The notes beneath the pieces are model-generated. The model saw only the letters and a list, made by a program, of their open reading frames with translations, was not told the DNA's origin and made no database searches. A program made the translations under genes and the position numbers. Of a DNA stretch of 13,478 bases, positions 1-7,195 are shown one piece after another (position 1 is the first letter of the stretch; each line of letters begins with the position of its first letter). This stretch comes from Bacteroidales bacterium. Lineage in GTDB: Bacteria; Bacteroidota; Bacteroidia; Bacteroidales; Muribaculaceae. The stretch spans positions 1 through 13,478 of the forward strand of contig JAAVGX010000001.1 in the NCBI GenBank assembly GCA_014800065.1, written 5' to 3'.

Positions 1-20
1 TGATAGAGGCTGACACTCAT

Positions 21-120
21 CGGGGGCGCTGCCCCCTGGCCGTTAGGCCTTCCCCCGGAGGATCAAGGAGAATGAGAAATACTCATCCGAAGATTTTGCA
101 CTTCGATTTTGAATCTCCGG
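21..120. other. Gene-free stretch with nested inverted repeats, possible structured RNA
   Basis: No coding region is supported here. Reading left to right, several inverted repeats follow each other: GGGGGC/GCCCCC (22-27 with 31-36), GGCC/GGCC around GTTA (38-49), and an outer pair CCGGAG/CTCCGG (55-60 with 115-120). The outer pair encloses ATGAG/CTCAT (72-76 with 82-86) and CGAAG/CTTCG (88-92 with 101-105). CGGGGG at 21-26 could instead pair with CCCCCG at 52-57, so two folds compete. A terminator hairpin follows immediately at 121. Together this could be the 3' part of a plus-strand non-coding RNA or a long 3' UTR whose 5' part lies outside the window. I do not recognise a known RNA family, and chance pairing cannot be excluded. 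Confidence 0.3.
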
Positions 121-159
121 AAAAAAGCATCGGTACTATTGCAGTAACGATGCTTTTTT
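121..159. terminator. Bidirectional Rho-independent terminator
   Basis: A perfect 12-bp inverted repeat (AAAAAAGCATCG at 121-132 and CGATGCTTTTTT at 148-159) has a 15-nt loop. Read either way, the GCATCG/CGATGC stem ends in a run of six T. It can terminate the regulator gene at 232-540 on the minus strand, and any plus-strand transcript entering from the left. Confidence 0.8.
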
Positions 160-231
160 AAGAAAAGATAGAATCAGCCAATTTAAGTGGAGAGGCAATA
201 AATTACTTATGACCTCAATATGTACAGGAAT

Positions 232-540
232 TTAATTGTTGCCTGCTCTCATCAACACCTCGATTAACCTTTCCTTCTCTCTAAGGAGTTGGTTAAGATG
301 CTCAACTTCGAGTTGAAGACGGGCAGATTCTTCAGGAGTGTAGTCATCGAAGAACTGTCCTGCCGAAATTCCTAAGACCTTGGCAATTGATTCTAAGGTC
401 ATTGAATTGGTTGATCCACGGCGAATTGCACTTTGAATAGTGCTTTCGTCGCGACCAATACGCTGAGCGAGCTCGCGTATGGTCATTTTTTTTCGAGCAC
501 ATATGTCACGAATAATGCCAAGATTGGCCATAAGAAACAT
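232..540 (-). CDS. Small XRE-type helix-turn-helix regulator with C-terminal coiled coil
   Basis: This is a 102-residue predicted cytoplasmic DNA-binding protein. Residues 19-64 carry a Cro/C1-type helix-turn-helix: MTIRELAQRIG, then DESTIQSAIRRG, then the helix MTLESIAKVLGIS and the hydrophobic GQFF. Residues 70-96 are rich in Glu, Leu and Arg with heptad spacing (LEVEHLNQLLREKERLIEVL), a likely dimerising coiled coil. Small Bacteroidales regulators often have this layout. The first Met is used here, but Met4 (codon 529-531) is equally plausible. It is a single-gene unit with a strong promoter at 571-602, a palindrome over the predicted start site, and a terminator at 121-159. That arrangement suggests negative autoregulation, which is inference. 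Its targets are unknown. The gene and its surroundings look more AT-rich than the rest of the window, compatible with accessory origin. The HTH call is firm; the physiological role is not. Confidence 0.85.
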   Translation of the reverse strand: MFLMANLGIIRDICARKKMTIRELAQRIGRDESTIQSAIRRGSTNSMTLESIAKVLGISAGQFFDDYTPEESARLQLEVEHLNQLLREKERLIEVLMRAGNN

Positions 541-554
541 ATTTTAAAGTGATG

Positions 555-568
555 TGGGAATATTCCCA
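555..568. promoter_or_regulatory. 14-bp perfect palindrome, candidate operator
   Basis: TGGGAATATTCCCA is its own reverse complement. It begins three bases downstream of the -7 element of the regulator promoter and covers the predicted transcription start (about 564-566). This is where a dimeric repressor would block initiation, so it is a candidate operator for the adjacent XRE-type protein. The autoregulation is inferred. Confidence 0.5.
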
Positions 569-570
569 TG

Positions 571-602
571 CAAAATTACAGTATGTTTTTTTAATTTCCA
601 AA
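571..602 (-). promoter_or_regulatory. Bacteroidetes-type promoter of the XRE regulator gene
   Basis: On the minus strand, TTTG (599-602) is followed by exactly 20 nt and then TAATTTTG (571-578). This matches the Bacteroidetes primary sigma consensus TTTG-N19/21-TAnnTTTG at every defined position. The predicted leader is about 25 nt to the ATG at 538-540. Confidence 0.8.
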
Positions 603-922
603 TAAATAAGGAAATAAATACACTATACTATGTAATAAAAATACTATTTAAGGTATATAATGCTCTGTATTTGGTTGGGACATACTTACCTCCTATCTGA
701 GAATCTACATAATTTATTTGTATGTTGAAATTTCGGTGTAATGTTTCCTGCTAACAATATCGCCGTTTACCTTAACTACTCCCTATATGCGTCATATACT
801 TAATCAGGAGGAATTTTGAAAATTCCTCCTTGGTTGGTATCTTCTGGCAGTCTGAACCCTCGGTTTGCAATTTAAAACATTAAGATTCTCTAAATTCCTT
901 TATGTTGTATCTAACTTCGCAC
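603..922. other. AT-rich intergenic region without a convincing gene
   Basis: Between the regulator promoter and the terminator of the lipoprotein gene I see only very short reading frames, for example 22 codons from 660 on the plus strand, with no recognisable start context. The stretch is AT-rich and holds one striking inverted repeat at 806-830. No tRNA-like cloverleaf, transposase remnant or direct-repeat array was found by eye. Confidence 0.5.
806..830. repeat. 25-bp near-perfect inverted repeat
   Basis: AGGAGGAATTTT (806-817), a single G, then AAAATTCCTCCT (819-830): twelve complementary base pairs around one central base. Neither flank has a T run, so it does not look like a standard terminator. 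On both strands the left arm reads AGGAGG, a Shine-Dalgarno-like string that would be buried in the hairpin. It could be a protein-binding site, a processing hairpin or a relic of a mobile element. Confidence 0.6.
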
Positions 923-958
923 AAAAAAAGCCCGCTCAAGCGAATTTGAGCGGGCTTT
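923..958 (-). terminator. Rho-independent terminator of the OmpA/TPR lipoprotein gene
   Basis: A 13-bp stem (927-939 with 946-958, core GCCCGCTCAA/TTGAGCGGGC) closes a 6-nt loop. On the minus strand it runs into a stretch of seven T (923-929). It lies 18 bp past the stop codon of the gene at 977-2662. Confidence 0.9.
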
Positions 959-976
959 GATGCTTGTGAAGGCAGG

Positions 977-2662
977 TTAATTCAGTGCCTTGGTGAGGTT
1001 GTAATTGGCGAATTCGAGGTCGTTTACAGCCTTGGTGGCCAGGTTCTTGTCCATGCGGACTGCCTGACGCAGGTTCGTGTTCAACATCGATTCGTTGTTG
1101 GTGCGCGCACCCAGGATAGCCATCAGATAGTAGGTGGTAGCATCAGGAGTGTCGATTGCTGCAAGGGTAGATTTTGCCTTGGAGTAATCCTTGGTCAGAA
1201 TCTGGGCCAGAGCTGCATTGTTGCTCTTGGTGTCGCCGAATGCGCGAACGGCTGCCGCTGCATCACCCTGCTTGAGGTAGTAAAGGCCCAGAGCACCGCC
1301 TAATTCATCTACACCGGCCGCTGAACCGAAGTACTGATTAGCCTTTGCATAGTTCTTGTTGAGAAGCTCAATAAGACCAAGGTTCATCTGAGGTTCGGGA
1401 TTGTTACCCATCTTGGCTGCCTTTTCAAAGTTTGCCTTCGCGGAGGTATAATCTCCGGCAACATACTGAGTCATACCCAGGTCATTGAATGCACGGTAAT
1501 CGTTGGGGTACAGCTGAGTGGCGGTACGGTAGGTCGCCATCTTGGAATTATTGTCGTCAGTGAGAGTAGCCGCATAAAGAAGTTCCTCTACACTGAGCTT
1601 GGACGGGTTGGATGCCAGCAGCGACAGGATTTCCGAGTCGCTCTTTCCGATTACGTCGATTGATGCGGTAATACGGCTGTAACGAAGTTTCGGAAGAATT
1701 TGGTCCGCAAGCTGCTCGAATACCGATGATAGATTACGGATTTCGCGTTCGCGCTGTTCGGGATCCTTGTACATCGAAAGTACCGACAGAATCAGATCCT
1801 TATCCTGAATATTGGATTGCTTGACGAGCTTCTGGAAGCCTTCCCAATCCTGTGCGGTAAACTGAGCGGTCAGCTCGCCGAACTCGGTGATTTTGTCCTT
1901 CTTAAGCTGCTTGTCAAGGTAAGTTTTAGTATTCTTTTCGCGGTCCTCGGCAAGACGTGTGTTGAGCTTAACACCACCATCAGGAGAGGCATATGAACTG
2001 ATATTGATTTCCTGAAGCACGCGCGATGTATCCGCATTCGCTGCTATCATTTCGCGCTGAAGCTCCATCATTGCATCAGTGTTCAGCTGACCGGCACGGA
2101 TATTGGCTTGGTTGATCAGGAACATAATGTCGGCGGCATACTTCTCATTGATGATACGCTGGAAAGCATCAGGTGCCAATGCCGGTGCAACGGTGGTGGC
2201 ATCTGCAAAAGCTGCCGTTGAAATAACGCCGTTGGCAACCTTCACTGCAGGCAGAGCATAGGTCTTGTTGCCCTGAGTTACCGTGAAATTAAGCATCAGC
2301 TCGCTGCGATCCATCGCCGGCTGATATACGAAACTTACAGGGATAGTGGCTGTACCTCCGCGTTCGTAGGAAATTACCGGATTATTGCCGCGAACCTTCT
2401 CTCCCTGGAATGAATATGGCTGAGAAGATACCTGCTGACCTCCGAATACCAGAGTAGGTGTTACGGTCACGGTAGCGTTCTGACGGAAGAATTTGGCCGG
2501 AATATTGGCGCTCACGCGGGCCGGTACATTCTCCCCGACTACCTCCAGCGGATTGGGATTAGTTGTGAAGTACTCGGCGGCGAAGGGGCTCAGCTTCTTC
2601 CCGCAGGAGCTCAGCGTAAGAGCCATGCCAAAACCGAGAACATACAAAAGTTTACGATTCAT
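977..2662 (-). CDS. Cell-envelope lipoprotein with OmpA-like domain and TPR repeats
   Basis: This is a 561-residue protein of unknown specific function. The N-terminus is a lipoprotein signal with lipobox L17-S-S-C20. The residues after Cys20 (GKKLS) lack the acidic export signal seen on many surface lipoproteins of Bacteroidetes, so a periplasm-facing anchor is more likely (inference). Residues ~24-145 are a beta-rich region (EYFTTNPNPLEV, VTVTPTLVF, FQGEKVRGN) that I associate with Bacteroidales OmpA-family proteins. Residues ~170-345 resemble a modified OmpA-type domain: ISSYASPDGG at 221-230 followed by LNTRLAEDR and KTYL, with a long helical insert. Residues ~358-560 are degenerate TPR helices, clearest at 388-421 (DYRAFNDLGMTQYVAGDYTS). 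A peptidoglycan-tethered scaffold is plausible. It has its own -7 element and a strong terminator, so it is probably monocistronic and separate from miaA upstream. Confidence 0.8.
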   Translation of the reverse strand: MNRKLLYVLGFGMALTLSSCGKKLSPFAAEYFTTNPNPLEVVGENVPARVSANIPAKFFRQNATVTVTPTLVFGGQQVSSQPYSFQGEKVRGNNPVISYERGGTATIPVSFVYQPAMDRSELMLNFTVTQGNKTYALPAVKVANGVISTAAFADATTVAPALAPDAFQRIINEKYAADIMFLINQANIRAGQLNTDAMMELQREMIAANADTSRVLQEINISSYASPDGGVKLNTRLAEDREKNTKTYLDKQLKKDKITEFGELTAQFTAQDWEGFQKLVKQSNIQDKDLILSVLSMYKDPEQREREIRNLSSVFEQLADQILPKLRYSRITASIDVIGKSDSEILSLLASNPSKLSVEELLYAATLTDDNNSKMATYRTATQLYPNDYRAFNDLGMTQYVAGDYTSAKANFEKAAKMGNNPEPQMNLGLIELLNKNYAKANQYFGSAAGVDELGGALGLYYLKQGDAAAAVRAFGDTKSNNAALAQILTKDYSKAKSTLAAIDTPDATTYYLMAILGARTNNESMLNTNLRQAVRMDKNLATKAVNDLEFANYNLTKALN

Positions 2663-2706
2663 AATGGTGTGTATAAGAGGATTTTTATTGTTTTCGAATC
2701 AATATG

Positions 2707-2714
2707 CAAAGATA
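2707..2714 (-). promoter_or_regulatory. -7 element of the OmpA/TPR lipoprotein gene
   Basis: TATCTTTG on the minus strand fits the Bacteroidetes -7 consensus TAnnTTTG. It implies a leader of roughly 38 nt before the ATG at 2660-2662. No TTTG or TTG is found at the expected -33 distance, so activity may need a regulator or may be weak. Confidence 0.5.
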
Positions 2715-2778
2715 AACAAAATCCGGCAAAATCCACTGACTCTAACTCACTTTTTCGTATTGGCCTATTGTGAAGTCT

Positions 2779-3717
2779 TTACGGCAGGAGGGAGAGGGTG
2801 GTTTTGAGTAATTCGTCCGTGGTGAGGGTGTGGGGAAGCCAGTTGATGTGGAAGCCGCGGCGCTCCATGCCGCGGAACCATGTCATCTGGCGCTTGGCGA
2901 ATTGGTGGATTGCGATTTCCAGTGCCGCCTCCATCTCGGCGCGGGTGGTACGGCCAAGCAGATGCTCTGTCAGAAATTTGTACTCTAATCCGTAGTAAAT
3001 AAGATCGTCCGGTGCTATTCCCGAATCAAGAAGCCGCTGCACCTCTTCAAGCATATTTTCACTGTCGAAGCGGCGGCGCAGCCGCTCGCTGATGAGTCGG
3101 CGACGCTCGTCGCGAGGCAAATCTATCCCCACAATAACTGCATCCAAAGGCTCCGGAGAGTTAGCCTGATCGGCTTCTTCCGGATGCTCGGCATAGTAAG
3201 TCTGAATTTCGATGGCGCGGATTGCACGGGCGGCGGTATCAACATCAGTGGTGTTATGCAAGCTTTTCATCGAAGCCAAAAGCTCCGTGAGCTCGCTCAG
3301 ACTCTTTCCGCGAAGACTTTCTCGAAGGGGCTTGTTCTCCGGCACTTCCGGCAGGTTCATCCCTTTAAGCAAGGATTCTATGTACAGCCCCGTGCCTCCC
3401 ACAACGATGGGCTGCTTTCCGCGGGCCCGTATGTCGGCAATGGCCGCACGGGCATCACGCAAATACTCGAAAAGGTTGTACTTGTATCCGGCGGGGGAGA
3501 TGTCGATTAAGTGATACCGCACATCAGTCCCATAGTCGGCCAGGTCCTTGCCCGTGCCTACATCCATACCGCGGTAAATCTGCCGGGAATCGGCGCTGAC
3601 TATTTCCCCGCCGATATGACGAGCCAATGCCACTCCACGGGCGGTCTTGCCGCAGGCCGTCGGACCAAGGATGACTATCAGTGGGCTTTCGGGAAGATGG
3701 AGGTGAATTTCAGCCAT
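2779..3717 (-). CDS. miaA: tRNA dimethylallyltransferase MiaA (MiaA2-type of Bacteroidetes)
   Basis: This enzyme transfers a dimethylallyl group from DMAPP to N6 of A37 in tRNAs reading U-starting codons, in the cytoplasm. The 312-residue length fits the family. A P-loop GPTACGKT spans residues 18-25. The substrate-binding stretch with the catalytic Asp is DSRQIYRGMDVGTGK at 43-57 (Asp43), and GGTGLYIESLLKG follows. DVGTGKDLADY replaces the commoner DIGTAKP, and the C-terminus has YGLEYKF and QFAKRQMTWFRGMERRG. I recognise these as marks of the second MiaA type in Bacteroidetes, whose species often carry two paralogues. Its first 40 bases overlap the end of the membrane-protein gene, suggesting translational coupling and shared transcription from the DPP IV gene. 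No terminator is evident after the stop. Confidence 0.95.
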   Translation of the reverse strand: MAEIHLHLPESPLIVILGPTACGKTARGVALARHIGGEIVSADSRQIYRGMDVGTGKDLADYGTDVRYHLIDISPAGYKYNLFEYLRDARAAIADIRARGKQPIVVGGTGLYIESLLKGMNLPEVPENKPLRESLRGKSLSELTELLASMKSLHNTTDVDTAARAIRAIEIQTYYAEHPEEADQANSPEPLDAVIVGIDLPRDERRRLISERLRRRFDSENMLEEVQRLLDSGIAPDDLIYYGLEYKFLTEHLLGRTTRAEMEAALEIAIHQFAKRQMTWFRGMERRGFHINWLPHTLTTDELLKTTLSLLP

Positions 3718-5000
3718 GCTTTGCGGAGGCGGAAGAAGGAGCGGTCCTGATTGAAGCGCGACACGAACACCCAGTGGTCGTCGTCATAATCAACGTTCCA
3801 CTCGGGCAGGTCGCGGAGGCGGAAGGTGGGGCGATAGTGGCGGATGGGGTAGAGGCGCTTGCCTTCGCGGTCGTAGGTTTTCCAAGCCATGGTAATGGTG
3901 TGGATGCGGTAAAGTTCCTGCGCCAAAAGTGGCTCCAGTGCCCGTGTGTGGAGTGCCTGATCTATCATATAGGCCGTGAACCACATCTTGTCGGCTCCCA
4001 GAGTTTCGCGCTGCTCGGGGGTGAGGAACACAGCATAGTGGATTACATTGTTATCGGTGGCGAAGGTGGCGTTGGTGAACAGGTATTTAACAGACGGCTT
4101 AGCTATCCCGGACTGGTCGCTGAACATCACCGCTGCACGGTGATCGCCCAAATTGTCGGAGTAACCGATTGTGTCGCTGAAAGGCGTGTCCCACCGCCCG
4201 TTAGGCTGAAGTGCTACCATTAATTCATCACCGCTGAATACCAAGAAACGCACTCGCGTGGCTCGGGTATTCTCAGTTCGATGGCCATACATGCTGTCGT
4301 AGAGGTGTTCGATGGTGGCATAACGACCTCCAAGGAAGAACAGCGACAGAAGATAGGCTATCAAAGGCAGGACGTTGAAGATGAACAAGTCCTGCGGATT
4401 GAGGTTCACATTGATGTAGCGGGCAAAGTAGTACCAGTATTCGATAGCACCCAGCACCAGCGATATGGCCAACAATATCTGGAGTTGGTAGCGCGATTCG
4501 CGGAAGTAAATATGCACAATGGCTGTGTCGGGCGCATAGGCTTTGTGCCGTTCCTTGCACCGACGACAACGGGCACTCCGTTCGCCGAAAGCAAGCCGCT
4601 GGCCCCCCACAATCACTTGAACCGGGGTCATCACCAGACAGATGATGAAGGGAATATCGGCGTTGAAGGTTTCTACTCGGAATACCGTAGGAATTACGCG
4701 GTCGGTGTACAGCACAAGAATACCTATCATGATTATACCACTGATAGCCAACACTCTGCGGGTCACGATGAGGATGTGTGCGCAAGAGCCCAAAGCCATC
4801 CGACCTTTAGCGCGTGAGTAAGCCGTGAGCAGATATGCTTCGATGAGCAGGATGAAAGGAATGGTGATTCGGGGTAGGAAGAAGGCCAGAACCATAGGGA
4901 GCGTGAGAGCTCCGTAAGAAATTGCCCAGTTCCGCCACAGCGAACCTATCACTGCCCCGGGGGTGTGTGGCACTTGGCCATATGCGTTTCGTTCTTTCAT
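3678..5000 (-). CDS. Unrecognised six-helix integral membrane protein with C-terminal soluble domain
   Basis: I do not recognise this 440-residue protein. Hydrophobic segments at about residues 26-42, 44-62, 83-99, 115-133, 172-190 and 205-224 suggest six membrane helices in the first half. The loop after the fourth helix has C145-R-R-C148 and H152 in a very basic setting (ERSARCRRCKERHK), perhaps a metal or redox site. The second half (~245-440) is soluble and rich in aromatic residues. It includes RVRFLVFSGDELMVALQPNGRWDTPF and ends in a basic tail (FRLRKAWLKF). The first of these faintly recalls the opening of a Nudix fold, but no Nudix box is present, so I make no such assignment. The ATG shares one base with the DPP IV stop (TAATG), and its 3' end overlaps miaA by 40 bp. 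The gene therefore belongs to that operon, which alone does not reveal a function. Confidence 0.75.
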   Translation of the reverse strand: MKERNAYGQVPHTPGAVIGSLWRNWAISYGALTLPMVLAFFLPRITIPFILLIEAYLLTAYSRAKGRMALGSCAHILIVTRRVLAISGIIMIGILVLYTDRVIPTVFRVETFNADIPFIICLVMTPVQVIVGGQRLAFGERSARCRRCKERHKAYAPDTAIVHIYFRESRYQLQILLAISLVLGAIEYWYYFARYINVNLNPQDLFIFNVLPLIAYLLSLFFLGGRYATIEHLYDSMYGHRTENTRATRVRFLVFSGDELMVALQPNGRWDTPFSDTIGYSDNLGDHRAAVMFSDQSGIAKPSVKYLFTNATFATDNNVIHYAVFLTPEQRETLGADKMWFTAYMIDQALHTRALEPLLAQELYRIHTITMAWKTYDREGKRLYPIRHYRPTFRLRDLPEWNVDYDDDHWVFVSRFNQDRSFFRLRKAWLKFTSIFPKAH

Positions 5001-7195
5001 TATCGGGTCAGTTTAGATTCAAAGAAGTCAAACATGCGTCCGTACACCACTGCGCGGGCGTTGCAACCGTTGATTGAGTGATTCATATTTGGGAACACAA
5101 ACATGTCGCACCACATTCCGGCGCTCTGCAGAGTGGATACGTACTGCAGCGAGTTGGCAGGATGCACGTTGTCGTCGGCTGTCCCGTACATTATCAGCAG
5201 AGGGCATCCCAGATGGAGTGCGCGAAGTATGGCCGAGGAGTCGTTATATCCGCGCTCGTTCTGCTGGGGGGTGAGCATATAGCGCTCGGTGTAGATGGTG
5301 TCGTAGTAGCGCCAGTCAGTAACGGGAGCGACAGCCACGGCAGCTGCGTAGGGAGCACCATCGGCTGAGGCGCACATCAAGGTCTGATAGCCGCCATAGC
5401 TCCAGCCGTAGATGCCTATGCGTGAGCCGTCGACATAGGGTAGCGACGCGGCATAATTGGCGGCAGCTACCTGATCGATAGTCTCATAATGCCCCAACTG
5501 CTTGTAGACGCAGGTGCGGAAAGCTGTACCGCGTCCGGCAGTGCCTCGACCATCCACACAGATGATGATGTAGCCCTTGGAGGCATAGTACATTTCCCAG
5601 TCAAGACTCCAGCGATTGAGAACCTGCTGAGAGCCCGGTCCGCTGTACTGACTCATAATCACGGGGTAGGTTTGGCCGGTGCTGAAGTTGCGCGGTTTCA
5701 CCATGTAGCCGTTAAGCTCAACACCCTCGGAGGTGGTGAAGGTGAAGAATTCTTTGTTTTGGAGCAGTGCGGAGGTGCGTGAAGCATAAGCCTTATTGTC
5801 CTGCAGCGTGCGGATGGATTTTCCGGCAGAAGTGCACAAAGTGATTACCGGAGGAGTGTTTATGTCGCTGAATGTGACAATCATATTCTTGCATCCGGGT
5901 GCGAAACGTGCGTTGGATGTGCCGTTTTTAGCGCTGATGGTTGAACGCACACCTTTGCGGTCGATACGCTCGATAGTGCGGTCCATAGGGGTAGGTGCCG
6001 CAAGCTGATAGTAGCGGTTGCCGGTGGCATCGGAGCCGTAGTACGCTGTAGCATCAACGCCTTCGGGAGTTATCACACCCATGCGCGCTCCTGTGTAGGA
6101 GTATTTGGCATAGCGGGTGAATCCGTCGGCAGAGGAGGGTAGCACAAATCCGTCTGCCTCAGGGGTGAGGTCTTCGTAAACTTCGGGTTCGATCCAAGCC
6201 TTGGAGTCCTCAACGTATACACTTTTTGTGACAGTGCTTTTTGGGTTGGCCACAAAGAGCTCGAAGTGATTCTGATCGCGGTTGAGAGTAGCCACCAGCA
6301 GTTGGGTTTCGGATGGCCCGTAGAGTATTCGCGGAATATAATATCCTGCGCCGGCGGGGAGTTCTACCTGTTTGGTTTTGCGAGTCTCGATGTCGTAGCT
6401 GTGTACGCTCACGGTGGAGTTGGTCGCTCCTGCCACCGGATATTTATAGCTGAGCATCCCCGGATATTGGGCATACTGTTCCATCGGATTGCAGGTGCCT
6501 TCGTACAGAGGAAGATTGTACAGAGGTACTTGCGATTCGTTGAATTTGATGTAGCACAAGGTGAGGTTGTCCGGTGCCCAGGCAAGGGTTGAGGTTATGT
6601 CGAACTCCTCTTCGTAGCTCCAGTCGGTAGCACCGTTGATGATGTTACCGTAAGCGCCGTCGGTAGTGGCAGCAACTTCGGTTTCATAGTCTAATTTTGC
6701 AACATACACATTGTTCTCAGCCACAAAAGCCACCATTCGCGAGTCAGGCGAGAACGAAGGCACCATTGTGCGGTCGAACTGCTTGGAAAGCGGCTTGAGC
6801 AGACGTGAGCGAACCTCATAGACGTACCACTTTGCGGTAGACGAACGGCGATAGACCATCTCCGACTCGCGGGCCACCAACACCTTGGACGCGTCGGGGC
6901 TGAGGATGAAGCGCTCGAAGTCGGGCAGAGTGGTCTCGCGGGTGTGATCCACGTCGAAAAGGGTAGCGGTTTCCTTGCCTGTGGCTATATCTACCAACAC
7001 GAGCTTACGGCCGTCTTCGCTTCGGCGCACGTAGGAGGTGCCGTCGGGCATGAATGTGGCATCGCAGCCGGCCGGGAGATTCGCCGGTGCGCAGTAGGGC
7101 GACAGCTCAGAAATTGCGGCGCTTCGCATCGGCACTGCGGCTTCCACTGCCAGAGTGCAGGCAAATAGGATTAGGGCTATGAGTTTTTTAGACAT
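5000..7195 (-). CDS. dpp4: Dipeptidyl peptidase IV, family S9B, secreted
   Basis: This is a serine exopeptidase releasing N-terminal X-Pro or X-Ala dipeptides, expected in the periplasm or on the envelope as part of peptide scavenging. Its 731 residues fit the family. An uncleaved-type signal is unlikely: residues 1-20 (KKLIALILFACTLAVEAA) look like a Sec signal peptide cleaved near Ala19/Ala20. Residues ~50-480 form the beta-propeller with D191-W-S-Y-E-E-E-F, whose glutamates hold the substrate N-terminus. Residues ~490-731 form the alpha/beta hydrolase domain. It has YSGPGSQ (Tyr517, oxyanion), GWSYGG with nucleophile Ser599, GTADDNVH with the acid at Asp674/675, and His706 in NMNHS. All key residues are present. 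It heads an operon with the membrane protein and miaA. No perfect promoter is visible upstream. Confidence 0.95.
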   Translation of the reverse strand: MSKKLIALILFACTLAVEAAVPMRSAAISELSPYCAPANLPAGCDATFMPDGTSYVRRSEDGRKLVLVDIATGKETATLFDVDHTRETTLPDFERFILSPDASKVLVARESEMVYRRSSTAKWYVYEVRSRLLKPLSKQFDRTMVPSFSPDSRMVAFVAENNVYVAKLDYETEVAATTDGAYGNIINGATDWSYEEEFDITSTLAWAPDNLTLCYIKFNESQVPLYNLPLYEGTCNPMEQYAQYPGMLSYKYPVAGATNSTVSVHSYDIETRKTKQVELPAGAGYYIPRILYGPSETQLLVATLNRDQNHFELFVANPKSTVTKSVYVEDSKAWIEPEVYEDLTPEADGFVLPSSADGFTRYAKYSYTGARMGVITPEGVDATAYYGSDATGNRYYQLAAPTPMDRTIERIDRKGVRSTISAKNGTSNARFAPGCKNMIVTFSDINTPPVITLCTSAGKSIRTLQDNKAYASRTSALLQNKEFFTFTTSEGVELNGYMVKPRNFSTGQTYPVIMSQYSGPGSQQVLNRWSLDWEMYYASKGYIIICVDGRGTAGRGTAFRTCVYKQLGHYETIDQVAAANYAASLPYVDGSRIGIYGWSYGGYQTLMCASADGAPYAAAVAVAPVTDWRYYDTIYTERYMLTPQQNERGYNDSSAILRALHLGCPLLIMYGTADDNVHPANSLQYVSTLQSAGMWCDMFVFPNMNHSINGCNARAVVYGRMFDFFESKLTR

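Noticed and set aside
245..440. Possibility that the small regulator is an antitoxin of a toxin-antitoxin pair
   Set aside because: No toxin-sized gene lies next to it on either side within the window, so only a stand-alone regulator can be supported.
660..728. 22-codon plus-strand frame in the AT-rich gap
   Set aside because: Too short, no ribosome-binding context, no promoter at a suitable distance, and no recognisable peptide features.
3681..4223. 180-residue plus-strand open frame opposite the membrane-protein gene
   Set aside because: The opposite frame has coherent membrane helices and operon overlaps with both neighbours, whereas this one has no recognisable features.
3943..4266. Nudix hydrolase domain in the C-terminal half of the unknown membrane protein
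   Set aside because: RVRFLVFSGDEL...GRWDTPF recalls the start of a Nudix fold, but the defining box G-x5-E-x7-REUxEExGU is absent.
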